A stretch of DNA of 50,247 nucleotides from Novipirellula artificiosorum (GTDB taxonomy: Bacteria > Planctomycetota > Planctomycetia > Pirellulales > Pirellulaceae): the NCBI RefSeq assembly GCF_007860135.1, contig NZ_SJPV01000024.1:4823-55069 (forward strand), in the 5' to 3' direction. Numbering within the stretch: position 1 is the first letter of the stretch; each line of letters starts with the position of its first letter. This document shows, piece by piece, positions 24,456 to 32,138 of the stretch. The notes under the pieces are model-generated. The model saw nothing but the letters and a program-made list of their open reading frames with translations, was not told the origin of the DNA and made no database searches. The position numbers were made by a program, and so were the translations under genes.

Positions 24456-25064
24456 ATGGCAACCATAATCGACGCATTTACCGACCAGATCAGTTCTGAC
24501 GACGTGAGCAGCATCGCCAACCAGCTTGGAGTCAACGACGAAACGACCAAGAAGGCAATCGGAGCGGCGATTCCCGGCCTGATTGCTGCGCTCTCCCAAG
24601 CGGCTCAGGATCCACAGAAAAGCGAACGCCTAGCCGAAGCCGTTAACCAGCATGCGGAACATAGCGAGAGTCTCTTTGGACAGCTTGGCAACCTATTCAA
24701 GCAGTTTACTCAGTCGGGCGACCAGCAAGCGGGCGGTACGGACCTTGGCCAGCTCATTCCAGACCTTTTAGGAGGCCACGAGCAACGTGTGGAAAAGGGG
24801 GTTTCGCAGACTTCCGGATTGAACAGCGAGATGGCGGGTAAGCTCATTAAGTTCCTGGGGCCGATGGTGATCGGAGTGATCGCCAAACAGCTCTCCGGGC
24901 AACACGTCGATGCTCCGACAGTGAACGGTCATCTCACTCAAGAGCGTCAGGAACTAGAAGAAAAACACGGAGACCTGCTTGGTGGACTCTTTGACCAGGA
25001 TGGTGACGGAGACTTTGACATGTCAGATATTGCCAATATTCTAGCCGAGAAAATGACCGGCTAA
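24456..25064 (+). CDS. DUF937 domain protein
   Basis: 202 aa. The ATG at 24456 follows a GAGAGAGAG stretch. The sequence matches the DUF937 (YidB-like) pattern: SSIANQLGVNDETTKKAIGA, AAIPGLIAALSQAAQ, GGTDLGQLIPDLLGG and LIKFLGPMVIGVIAKQL. The C-terminus has a calcium-loop-like DQDGDGDFDMSDI, similar to dockerin/EF-hand loops. Soluble, helical; role unknown. Last gene before the transposase scar and the sulfatase region, with a small hairpin just after its stop. Confidence 0.8.
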   Translation: MATIIDAFTDQISSDDVSSIANQLGVNDETTKKAIGAAIPGLIAALSQAAQDPQKSERLAEAVNQHAEHSESLFGQLGNLFKQFTQSGDQQAGGTDLGQLIPDLLGGHEQRVEKGVSQTSGLNSEMAGKLIKFLGPMVIGVIAKQLSGQHVDAPTVNGHLTQERQELEEKHGDLLGGLFDQDGDGDFDMSDIANILAEKMTG

Positions 25065-25068
25065 GAAA

Positions 25069-25089
25069 TGTACGGTTCCTCTCCGTACA
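25069..25089 (+). terminator. Short hairpin after the DUF937 gene
   Basis: tgtacgg (25069-25075) pairs perfectly with 25083-25089 across a 7-base loop, starting a few bases after the stop codon. No T-run follows, so termination is uncertain. Confidence 0.4.
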
Positions 25090-25111
25090 TAACTAAGGAC
25101 CGAGCGGAAAA

Positions 25112-25313
25112 TTACTGTCTGTTTTGCAGTGTAGTAACGTAGTTCCACTTTGAGAGGAATTTATCATACTGAATTCTCAGCTGTTGTTTCATTTGCTCGG
25201 TCGCATTTCGTTTGGTTTCGTACATTCGGCGGATTACATTGACGGTGGTTTTCAGGCCGGTGCTGGTGCTTGTTCGACGCATCAGGTCGACCACACGTTC
25301 GATCGTGTCAAAT
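25112..25313 (-). pseudogene. C-terminal remnant of an ISAzo13-type transposase
   Basis: Minus-strand frame reading ERVVDLMRRTSTSTGLKTTV, NVIRRMYETKRNATEQMKQQ, FLSKWNYVTTLQNRQ and a stop. The TSTSTGL...KWNY pattern resembles the C-terminus of ISAzo13-type (Rhodopirellula DDE) transposases as I remember them; this family call is from memory of motifs only. Only about 65 residues remain; the catalytic domain is missing because sulfatase-derived DNA begins at about 25320. Confidence 0.5.
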
Positions 25314-25328
25314 AGCATCCCACTGCAT

Positions 25329-25545
25329 GCTGCGGCCACCGGAACAACTTTATCTGACGACAGACGACCCGTATGAGATGAAGAACCTTGCCGATGATCC
25401 CAAGTTTGCGGAAACGAAATCGCGGCTCAGCGATGCGCTCGACGAGTGGATGGAGTCTCAATCCGATCCCGGCGCTCCCGTCGATACCGTCGAAGCACTG
25501 CGGGCATCTCGACGCGGCCAACATTTGCATGGCCTCGCGAAGTAG
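25329..25545 (+). pseudogene. C-terminal fragment of a sulfatase
   Basis: About 72 residues beginning RPPEQLYLTTDDPYEMKNLA, the usual tail of type I sulfatases (E-x-L-Y-D/T...DP-x-E-x-x-N-L-A), then DEWMESQSDPGAPVDTVEAL and a stop at 25545. The catalytic N-terminal domain is absent. It abuts the transposase remnant on the other strand, so the parent gene was cut by transposition or recombination. The next intact sulfatase starts 45 bases downstream in another frame. Confidence 0.78.
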
Positions 25546-25589
25546 CCTCACTTCATCCCGACAAAACTTCTCCCAACCGGACCGCCTCG

Positions 25590-26990
25590 ATGACTCGATT
25601 GAAATTACTCCATCTACTACTTCTCGCACTCATCGCGGCGATGTTGCCCAGCAAGGCGACCGCGGCGGAACAGCCCAACATCATTCTCGTGTTCATCGAC
25701 GACATGGGGTGGGGAGACTTTTCGTGCTTCGGCAACGACGATGCTGATACGCCGCACATCGACCGGCTGGCCACCGAAGGCATCCGCTTTGAACAGTTCT
25801 ACGTCAACTCGCCGATCTGCTCGCCGTCACGCACGGCGATTTCGACCGGCCAATATCCCCAGCGTTGGCGGATCACGTCGTTCTTAAACGATCGCAAAGA
25901 CAACAACCGACGAGGCATGGCGCAGTGGCTTGATCCAAAAGCACCGATGCTGGCACGATCGCTGCAGCAAGCCGGTTACGCAACGGGACACTTCGGCAAG
26001 TGGCACATGGGCGGCCAGCGCGACGTCAACGAAGCCCCCGCGATCACCGAATACGGTTTCGATGAATCATTGACGAACTTTGAAGGCATGGGGCCGAAGT
26101 TGTTGCCGCTGACGTTGAAGCCGGGTCAAAAGAAGCCCGGCAAAATTTGGGGCAAGGCTGAAAACTTGGGCGAGGGCTATCGTTGGATGCTTCGCAGCGA
26201 GATCACCACCGGGTTTGTTAACGCAGCATTGCCGTTCATCGACACAGCGGCCGATGCTGGCAAACCGTTCTACATCAACCTTTGGCCTGATGATGTTCAC
26301 GCACCGTTTTGGCCACCGGTGGAAACGTGGGGTGATGGTTCCAAACGCCGCCTTTACTTGTCCGTCTTGGAGTCAATGGACCAACAATTCGGCAAACTCT
26401 TTGATCGAATTCGTCACGACGAGGCTCTTCGTGACAACACGTTGATTCTTGTTTGCTCCGACAACGGCCCTGCGCAAGGCGCTGGCGAAGCCGGACCGTT
26501 TCGCGGTTTCAAGACCCAGCTTTACGAAGGCGGAATCCGTTCGCCGCTGATCGTTTGGGGGCCAGGAATCGTCAAGAAGCAAAACCACGTCGACAAGCAA
26601 TCGGTGTTCTCCGCCATCGACCTCGTCCCGACTCTGCTGAAACTGACAAACACTCCGTTTCCCGATGATGCCGCATTTGATGGCGAACCTCTCGTCGACA
26701 CGTTGCTCGGCGAAGGAGGATCACGTCAGGCACCGATCTTTTTCCGCCGCCCACCGGACCGCGATGCCTTCTACGACGACAAAGACCTGCCAGATTTAGC
26801 CGTCCGATCCGGCAAGTGGAAACTACTTTGCGAATACGACGGCAGCGACGTGCAACTGTACGACTTGAGCAGCGACCCATCCGAGTCAACGAACATCGCG
26901 AGCCAGCATGCTAAGGTGGTTATCGACTTAACCAAGTCGCTCTTGGAATGGCATCAATCCATGCCACCGGACAACGGCCCTCAACTGTGA
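25590..26990 (+). CDS. Exported type I sulfatase (copy A of a duplicated pair)
   Basis: 466 aa. Signal peptide 1-26 (LLHLLLLALIAAMLPSKATA). Alkaline-phosphatase fold of the S1 family: metal-binding Asp pair in VFIDDMGWG (37-38), formylglycine motif C-S-P-S-R with Cys77, GKWHMGG, and CSDNGPAQGAG in the second metal site. Hydrolyses sulfate esters after Cys77 is turned into formylglycine by a maturase not seen here. The ATG at 25590 starts exactly at the signal peptide. It shares most of its sequence with the sulfatase at 39594. Its stop overlaps the GTG of the lyase-like gene (GTGA), so both are likely co-translated. Substrate within the polysaccharide is unknown. Confidence 0.9.
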   Translation: MTRLKLLHLLLLALIAAMLPSKATAAEQPNIILVFIDDMGWGDFSCFGNDDADTPHIDRLATEGIRFEQFYVNSPICSPSRTAISTGQYPQRWRITSFLNDRKDNNRRGMAQWLDPKAPMLARSLQQAGYATGHFGKWHMGGQRDVNEAPAITEYGFDESLTNFEGMGPKLLPLTLKPGQKKPGKIWGKAENLGEGYRWMLRSEITTGFVNAALPFIDTAADAGKPFYINLWPDDVHAPFWPPVETWGDGSKRRLYLSVLESMDQQFGKLFDRIRHDEALRDNTLILVCSDNGPAQGAGEAGPFRGFKTQLYEGGIRSPLIVWGPGIVKKQNHVDKQSVFSAIDLVPTLLKLTNTPFPDDAAFDGEPLVDTLLGEGGSRQAPIFFRRPPDRDAFYDDKDLPDLAVRSGKWKLLCEYDGSDVQLYDLSSDPSESTNIASQHAKVVIDLTKSLLEWHQSMPPDNGPQL

Positions 26991-27787
26991 TCCAGTCAGG
27001 CCGTTTTCCCGACTATCGCTACGGCTTTCAGATTGTTTTGATTGCTTGTTTCCTGCTTCTTGATTCTTCATTGGGTTGGTCGCAAACGTGGTCGCTTGAT
27101 CTGGATGACTGGGACTTGGGCACCGTGCACGACGCCCAAATTCGGACGCTACCAGGATTCCAATGGGCCGATCTCGATGATCGACTCTCGGTTGTCCAAG
27201 ATCGCAGTCAACAATCTCCGTTCTTCAGAGTGACTTACCCGAAGGGGAAGATCGGATCGGAAAACAGTGGAGCACAGTTTCGCATGACGCTTCCCAAGGG
27301 CGAGCGATACGTTTGCGAATATCGAGTTCGATTCGGTCCCGACTTTGATTTCCGCAAAGGCGGGAAGATGCCGGGGTTGGCCGGCGGGCGAGGGAATACC
27401 GGGGGCAAGCGGCCCACCGGTGATGGTTGGTCGGCTCGCTACATGTGGCGGGATTCTGGTCGGCTAAGTCTCTATCTCTATCACCTCGATCAACCCGGTC
27501 GCTACGGAGAGTACTTTGATACCACCCACCAATTCGAGACCGGCAGATGGTATCGCTTGCGCCAAGAAGTTCGCTTGAATCACCCGGACCGCAGCGACGG
27601 GGTGATCACGGTGTGGGTCGATGGCAAAGTAGTACTGCGATTACCGGAATTGCGTCTTCGGGGGGGCGAGAAAGCACCGATCGACAGTTTTTACTTCTCG
27701 ACCTTCTTTGGCGGCAGCACGTCAAGCTGGGCACCGAGTCGCGATTGTGCAATGGATTTTGGCGGACTGACGATTGTCCGACGTTAA
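26987..27787 (+). CDS. Exported PL14-like polysaccharide lyase domain protein
   Basis: 266 aa. Signal peptide about 12-33 (QIVLIACFLLLDSSLGWSQ), then a single beta-jelly-roll domain of the polysaccharide lyase 14 / alginate-lyase-like group: GGKMPGLAGGRGNTGG, GWSARYMWRDSGRLSLYLYH, FETGRWYRLRQEVRLN, DGVITVWVDGKVVL and the end FFGGSTSSWAPSRDCAMDFG. These enzymes cleave uronic-acid-containing chains by beta-elimination. GTG at 26987 overlaps the sulfatase stop; an ATG at 26948 would lie inside the sulfatase gene and is less likely. Its 3' end meets the xylR-type gene tail to tail with a four-base overlap. Lyase activity is inferred from fold; the target uronan is not known. Confidence 0.75.
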   Translation: MIQSGRFPDYRYGFQIVLIACFLLLDSSLGWSQTWSLDLDDWDLGTVHDAQIRTLPGFQWADLDDRLSVVQDRSQQSPFFRVTYPKGKIGSENSGAQFRMTLPKGERYVCEYRVRFGPDFDFRKGGKMPGLAGGRGNTGGKRPTGDGWSARYMWRDSGRLSLYLYHLDQPGRYGEYFDTTHQFETGRWYRLRQEVRLNHPDRSDGVITVWVDGKVVLRLPELRLRGGEKAPIDSFYFSTFFGGSTSSWAPSRDCAMDFGGLTIVRR

Positions 27788-28941
27788 AGCGAACTGCTGG
27801 AATCACGAAATTGCGTCGGCGTTATTCCGGTCTCACGCTTGAAAGCTGCCGTCATGTACTCGTCGTACTCAAAGCCGGTGCGGTTAGCGATTTGATGAAT
27901 GGTGAGATCGGTTTCGGACAGCAAAACCTTGATGCGATTGACCCTCACACGCTGAATTTCTTCGTGAGGCGTTCGTCCGAGCAGCTTCTTGAATCGGTGC
28001 TCGAGTGCTCGTCGGGAAAGTTCGATGTTGTGGAGCACGTCGGCAACACGAATATTGGCGGTGGCGTTTCGGCGAATGTATTGCAACGCGTTCGCAATCT
28101 CTTTGTCATCAATCGCCAACGTGTCGGTCGATTCGCGGACTTTGACCCCGAGTGGTTGAGTCAACATGGGTTGCTCCGTCGCGACGTGTTCGCCAGACAT
28201 CATACGGCTCAGCAGAACAGCCGCTTCATATCCCGTGCGTCGTGTGTCCGGCATCACGCTGGAAAGACTCGGTTCGCAAAGCTCGCAGATCAGCCGATCG
28301 TCGTCCACGCCGATCACGGCCACTTCGGCGGGAACGGCGATTTCCAAATGGCGACAAGCATCCAAGACTTGTTGAGCCTTGAAATCGTAGCAACCCATGA
28401 TCGCAACCGGACGCGGAAGCTTCTTCAGCCAACGAACAATTTTGCTCTGTTCGACGTTGATATCGTACGATGCGTCGTAACGTCCGACAGACTCAAACTG
28501 ATGGACTTCACAACCGGCTGCCTCGGCCAGACGCTGGAAATGGTCGCCCCGTTTTCGCGACCATTCAAACCCGGCGTCACCACAGTAGGCGACCTGCCGA
28601 AACCCACGCTCAACGAAATGGTCGACCGCCAACTTTGCGATCGCCCGGTCTTCGGTATCCGCCCATGGAACGCCTTTGATGTACCGGGCGGCACTCAGGT
28701 CGACGATCGGCACACGCAACGCTTGAAGCTGACGAGCGATGCCATCGGTTTCAATTCGAGCGATGATGCCGTCGCCCTCCCATTTGCTCAGCCAAGCCGG
28801 TGGCGAAGCCCCGCGTTCTTGCTCCGTCAAATGAACGGACCAATTGCCATGTTCTTTCGTGTAGGCAATCACTCCCTCCAGCAGCCCGCGACAGTAGCCG
28901 TTGGAGGTTTCGATCAACAGGGCAACTGACTGGCGACGCAT
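27784..28941 (-). CDS. xylR: XylR-type transcriptional regulator (LacI-like sensor, AraC DNA-binding)
   Basis: 385 aa. N-terminal two-thirds is a periplasmic-binding-protein-like sugar sensor (about 3-270; ALLIETSNGYCRGLLEGV, PIVDLSAARYIKGVPWADTE, VIGVDDDRLICELCEPSLSS); C-terminal AraC/XylS DNA-binding domain (about 285-382; NIRVADVLHNIELSRRALEH, FKKLLGRTPHEEIQRVRVNR, GFEYDEYMTAAFKRETGITP) with two helix-turn-helix units. This is the layout of E. coli XylR, an activator responding to xylose. It is divergent from xylA with 184 bases between start codons, so it probably controls xylA and perhaps the whole downstream locus. Xylose as inducer is inferred from family and neighbour. Confidence 0.88.
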   Translation of the reverse strand: MRRQSVALLIETSNGYCRGLLEGVIAYTKEHGNWSVHLTEQERGASPPAWLSKWEGDGIIARIETDGIARQLQALRVPIVDLSAARYIKGVPWADTEDRAIAKLAVDHFVERGFRQVAYCGDAGFEWSRKRGDHFQRLAEAAGCEVHQFESVGRYDASYDINVEQSKIVRWLKKLPRPVAIMGCYDFKAQQVLDACRHLEIAVPAEVAVIGVDDDRLICELCEPSLSSVMPDTRRTGYEAAVLLSRMMSGEHVATEQPMLTQPLGVKVRESTDTLAIDDKEIANALQYIRRNATANIRVADVLHNIELSRRALEHRFKKLLGRTPHEEIQRVRVNRIKVLLSETDLTIHQIANRTGFEYDEYMTAAFKRETGITPTQFRDSSSSL

Positions 28942-29054
28942 TGTGCAACTTTCGGCATGTGAAATATCTATGTCATTATGCGCAATCTCTACTGGGAAGC
29001 CAGTCTGGATGCCTCACAATGGCGTCAAATACCTATGCCAGAATCCTGGTTTTC

Positions 29055-29078
29055 CTCGGGCAGCCGGCCCGAGTTTTT
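29055..29078 (+). terminator. Terminator-like hairpin in the xylA leader
   Basis: ctcgggc (29055-29061) pairs with gcccgag (29067-29073) across a 5-base loop and is followed by TTTTT. It is 47 bases before the xylA ATG and is read on the xylA strand, so it is either an attenuator or lies just upstream of the true promoter. Confidence 0.55.
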
Positions 29079-29092
29079 CGCTTCGCACTGAA

Positions 29093-29107
29093 CAGGCTGG
29101 CTGCCTG
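29093..29107. repeat. REP-like palindrome upstream of xylA
   Basis: caggctggctgcctg: a 5-bp stem (caggc/gcctg) with a 5-base loop, a member of a small palindrome family seen at several intergenic sites in this window. Confidence 0.55.
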
Positions 29108-29125
29108 ACTAACGCAAATTCGCAC

Positions 29126-30442
29126 ATGACTGCTTTTCCTGAAGTCTCCAAGATCAAGTACGAAGGTCCGAAATCGGACAATCCGCTCGCGTTTCGCTGG
29201 TACAACCCCGATGAAGTCGTCGCTGGCAAAACGATGAAGGATCAACTTCGGTTTGCCGTCACGTATTGGCACACCTTTCGAGGCACCGGAGCGGACCCGT
29301 TCGGTGGCGGAACCATGCTGCGGCCGTGGGATGACGGAACCGAGTCGGTCGAGAATGCGTGCAATCGGGCTCGCGCGGCGTTCGAGTTTTTTGAAAAGCT
29401 GGACGCGCCTTTCTATGCGTTTCATGATCGCGACGTGGCTCCCGAGGGAAGCACGCTTGCTGAATCCAATGCCAACCTGGATGCCGTCGCCGCGGTGCTC
29501 GCGGAAGAGCAACAACGAACCGGTGTCAAGTTGTTGTGGGGCACGGCCAACATGTTTAGCAATCCTCGGTTCATGCACGGTGCGGCGACGACCTGCAACG
29601 TCGAGGTCTATGCCTACGCGGCGGCGCAGGTGAAGAAGGCGATGGAAGTGACCAAAGAACTCGGCGGGGAGAACTATGTTTTCTGGGGCGGACGTGAAGG
29701 CTACCAAAACCTCTACAACACCGACATGAAACGCGAACTCGATCACCTGGGTCGGTTCTTTCACATGGCGGTGGACTACGCCAAAGAGATCGGCTTTACC
29801 GGCCAGTTCTTAATCGAGCCGAAGCCCAAAGAGCCAACCAAGCATCAATACGACTCCGATGCGGCGGCCTGTCTGAATTTCTTGCGGACGTATGATCTGA
29901 CCGATCACTTCAAACTCAACATCGAAACCAACCACGCAACTCTGGCTGGTCACGAGATGATGCACGAGCTTGAGTATGCGGGGATGCAAGACGCACTTGG
30001 GTCGATCGACGCCAATACAGGCGACTTGCTGCTTGGCTGGGATACGGACCAATTCGCGACCAACTATTACCTGACGACACAAACCATGCTTGTACTTTTG
30101 AAGTACGGCCTTGGTTCAGGCGGCGTTAATTTTGACGCCAAGGTACGACGCGAGAGTTTCGAGCCGGTCGATTTGTTTTACGCCCACATCGGCAGCATGG
30201 ACGCTTTTGCTCGTGGTTTGAAAATTGCCGCGAAGATCATCGAAGACGGGGCGTTGAACAAAATCGTTGACGACCGGTACCGCAGTTGGGACAGCGACCT
30301 CGGAAAGAAGATCGAATCGGGCCAGGCCTCGTTTGCGGAACTGGAAACCTTGATGTTCGACAAAGGCGAGGCGTGTGCCAATACGAGTGGTCGTCAGGAA
30401 TTGCTCGAAAACATCGTCAATCGCTACATCGACATTGCCTAG
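29126..30442 (+). CDS. xylA: Xylose isomerase
   Basis: 438 aa, normal for the family. Converts D-xylose to D-xylulose in the cytoplasm using two divalent metals. Visible marks: FHDRDVAPEG with the catalytic His and following Asp, YVFWGGREGY, LIEPKPKEPTKHQYD with the metal-ligand Glu and Lys, NHATLAGHEM, and the metal Asp set in GSIDANTGDLLLGWDTDQF. The ATG at 29126 (MTAFPEVSKIKYEGP) is the family start; the frame is open further upstream through a hairpin but that part is not conserved. No ribosome site is seen. Divergent to a XylR-type regulator. A xylulokinase is not in the window. It links the polysaccharide locus to pentose metabolism. Confidence 0.97.
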   Translation: MTAFPEVSKIKYEGPKSDNPLAFRWYNPDEVVAGKTMKDQLRFAVTYWHTFRGTGADPFGGGTMLRPWDDGTESVENACNRARAAFEFFEKLDAPFYAFHDRDVAPEGSTLAESNANLDAVAAVLAEEQQRTGVKLLWGTANMFSNPRFMHGAATTCNVEVYAYAAAQVKKAMEVTKELGGENYVFWGGREGYQNLYNTDMKRELDHLGRFFHMAVDYAKEIGFTGQFLIEPKPKEPTKHQYDSDAAACLNFLRTYDLTDHFKLNIETNHATLAGHEMMHELEYAGMQDALGSIDANTGDLLLGWDTDQFATNYYLTTQTMLVLLKYGLGSGGVNFDAKVRRESFEPVDLFYAHIGSMDAFARGLKIAAKIIEDGALNKIVDDRYRSWDSDLGKKIESGQASFAELETLMFDKGEACANTSGRQELLENIVNRYIDIA

Positions 30443-30470
30443 TCAACATTGCCCAGTCAACATTGCGTAG
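30432..30470 (+). repeat. 14-bp tandem repeat spanning the xylA stop
   Basis: acattgcctagtca, acattgcccagtca, then acattgcgtag. The first unit contains the xylA stop codon (TAG at 30440), so the last codons of xylA have been partly duplicated downstream. Confidence 0.8.
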
Positions 30471-30471
30471 C

Positions 30472-30488
30472 GCAGGCGGCCTGCCTGC
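30472..30488. repeat. REP-like palindrome after xylA
   Basis: gcaggcggcctgcctgc, a 6-bp stem (gcaggc/gcctgc) with a 5-base loop. Same family as the copies at 29093, 30541, 42523, 42563 and 47871. Confidence 0.6.
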
Positions 30489-30540
30489 AACAACGTCGAA
30501 CTCTATCCGCCCATTCAACCTAATCATCAATCAATCTCCC

Positions 30541-30556
30541 GCAGGCTGGCCGCCTG
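30541..30556. repeat. REP-like palindrome before the oxidoreductase gene
   Basis: gcaggctggccgcctg; stem caggc/gcctg. It ends about 20 bases before the start codon at 30577. Confidence 0.55.
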
Positions 30557-30576
30557 GACTACGAAAAGAAATCCCC

Positions 30577-31962
30577 ATGAACCTCGTGACTCGACGAAGC
30601 ATCTTAAAGGCAACCGCTGCCGCAGTCGCAGCGCCCATGTTCATTCCCGCAACCGCACTGGGCAAAGGCGGCGCGGTCGCTCCCAGTGAACGGATCAATG
30701 TTGGTTTGATCGGGCTGGGGGCACGTTGTCGCCGGATTGCCGGTGATACGCTGAAAAATGTTCCCTCGATCAACATCGCCGCTGTCAGCGATTGTCTACC
30801 GTCGCGGTTAGACACGTTTACCGCTGCGGTCAACCCCGATGCGACTTGGAAACGTTACACCGAGTTTCGCGAAATGATCGAGAAGGAAAATCTCGATGCG
30901 GTGATGATCGAAACGGCCACGCACCAGCGTGCTTGGATCGCGTGCAACGCCATGGCTGCCGGGATGGACGCGTACATCGAGAAGCCGATGTCGCTGACCA
31001 TTGCCGAAGGTCGCGAGATGGTGCAGTGTGCTCGCAAGCACAATCGCGTCACTCAAATTGGAACACAGCAACGTTCCAACCCCATGACCAACTGGGCCTG
31101 CGGCTTGATTCAAGACGGCAAGATCGGAACCGTTCGGCGGGTCAAGACGATGAACTTTGTCGGCCCGGTAGCGATTCCCGGTGGCATGCCGAAACATCCG
31201 ATGCCCGAAGGTTCCGACGGCACGAAGTGGTGGGACACGTGGACCGGCCAAGCCGAGTTCCACGAGTACAACGCCAATCTATTTTACAACTGGATCAACT
31301 ACGTCGACTACGACGGCGGTGGGCGCAGCTTTGGCGTCACCGGTTGGGGCGCTCACGCGTATGACCAAATTCAAAACGGGCTCGGCACCAGCGATACTGG
31401 TCCGGTTAGCGTCACATTGATGGAACCCGTTCGCACGTTTGACGCCGGGATGAGCGATTTCCATCGCGACACGGACGACGATCCAGCAGCTGCTTTGGCG
31501 GATGAGCCAAAAGAAATTTCCGGCCCTGTCGGTCGCTGCATCATGCGTTACGAGAATGGCACGGAGATCGATTTCGGTTTGACGAACGACCAAGGCCCTT
31601 CGTTCGGGGCTGTGTTTGAAGGCACCGAAGGTAAGATCGAGATCAACCGCAACAAGGTTGCCTCGAATCCGAAAGAGCTAACCCAGAACGACGAGAACCC
31701 CGGTTTGCTGAAGGGCTCGCAAAACAATCCGCATATTCAGAACTTCGCCGATTGCGTCAAGAGTCGCGACAAGGCCAACGCGGATATCGAGATCGGTCAA
31801 CGCAGCACTACAATTTGCTACCTGCTGAACATCGCTCGCGCGGTCGGGAAGGTCGGCGAAGAGTTAAAGTGGGACCCGAAAACCGAACGCTTCACGAACT
31901 GCGACGAAGGCAATGCGATGCTCAGCCGCCAACGTCGTCAGGGTTGGGAACTGCCGTCTTAG
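30577..31962 (+). CDS. Tat-exported Gfo/Idh/MocA-family oxidoreductase
   Basis: 461 aa. Begins with a twin-arginine signal (TRRSILKATAAAVAAPMFIP), so the folded protein with bound NAD(P) is probably exported. Rossmann fold from about residue 37 (INVGLIGLGARCRRIA), EKP at about 131-133 in DAYIEKPMSLTIAEG (conserved active-site Lys), then the C-terminal alpha/beta domain ending with a conserved IGQRSTTICYLLNIARAVG. Planctomycetes have many such Tat-exported paralogues. Likely acts on a sugar or sugar acid released from the polysaccharide; substrate is unknown. Follows xylA by 134 bases with two REP-like palindromes between them. Confidence 0.88.
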   Translation: MNLVTRRSILKATAAAVAAPMFIPATALGKGGAVAPSERINVGLIGLGARCRRIAGDTLKNVPSINIAAVSDCLPSRLDTFTAAVNPDATWKRYTEFREMIEKENLDAVMIETATHQRAWIACNAMAAGMDAYIEKPMSLTIAEGREMVQCARKHNRVTQIGTQQRSNPMTNWACGLIQDGKIGTVRRVKTMNFVGPVAIPGGMPKHPMPEGSDGTKWWDTWTGQAEFHEYNANLFYNWINYVDYDGGGRSFGVTGWGAHAYDQIQNGLGTSDTGPVSVTLMEPVRTFDAGMSDFHRDTDDDPAAALADEPKEISGPVGRCIMRYENGTEIDFGLTNDQGPSFGAVFEGTEGKIEINRNKVASNPKELTQNDENPGLLKGSQNNPHIQNFADCVKSRDKANADIEIGQRSTTICYLLNIARAVGKVGEELKWDPKTERFTNCDEGNAMLSRQRRQGWELPS

Positions 31963-32138
31963 CAACGGACGGCAAATAACTGACGTAGCGGGATTCGCCA
32001 GAATTCCGATTGGAGGCGTTAGGATCAGAAGTCTGGCGACATCCGCTACGGAAGATCCGACACTTATTGCCCGATTGTTGCTTAGCAAAACGGCTCGCTT
32101 GGATCAAACCTTTTCACATCGTTTGGAGACATGACTGC

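Larger units (their letters stand above)
28942..29125. promoter_or_regulatory. Divergent xylR-xylA control region
   Basis: 184 bases between the two start codons. It must contain both promoters and probably the XylR-type operator, but no clear operator palindrome or consensus promoter could be picked by eye. It contains a terminator-like hairpin (29055-29078) and a short palindrome (29093-29107) just ahead of xylA. Confidence 0.6.

Noticed and set aside
27547..28929. Plus-strand ORF of 460 aa opposite the xylR-type gene
   Set aside because: Low-complexity mirror frame; the minus strand has full sensor and AraC domains.
28942..29054. XylR operator and sigma-70 promoter elements
   Set aside because: Looked for palindromes and -35/-10 pairs; only weak matches that chance would give.
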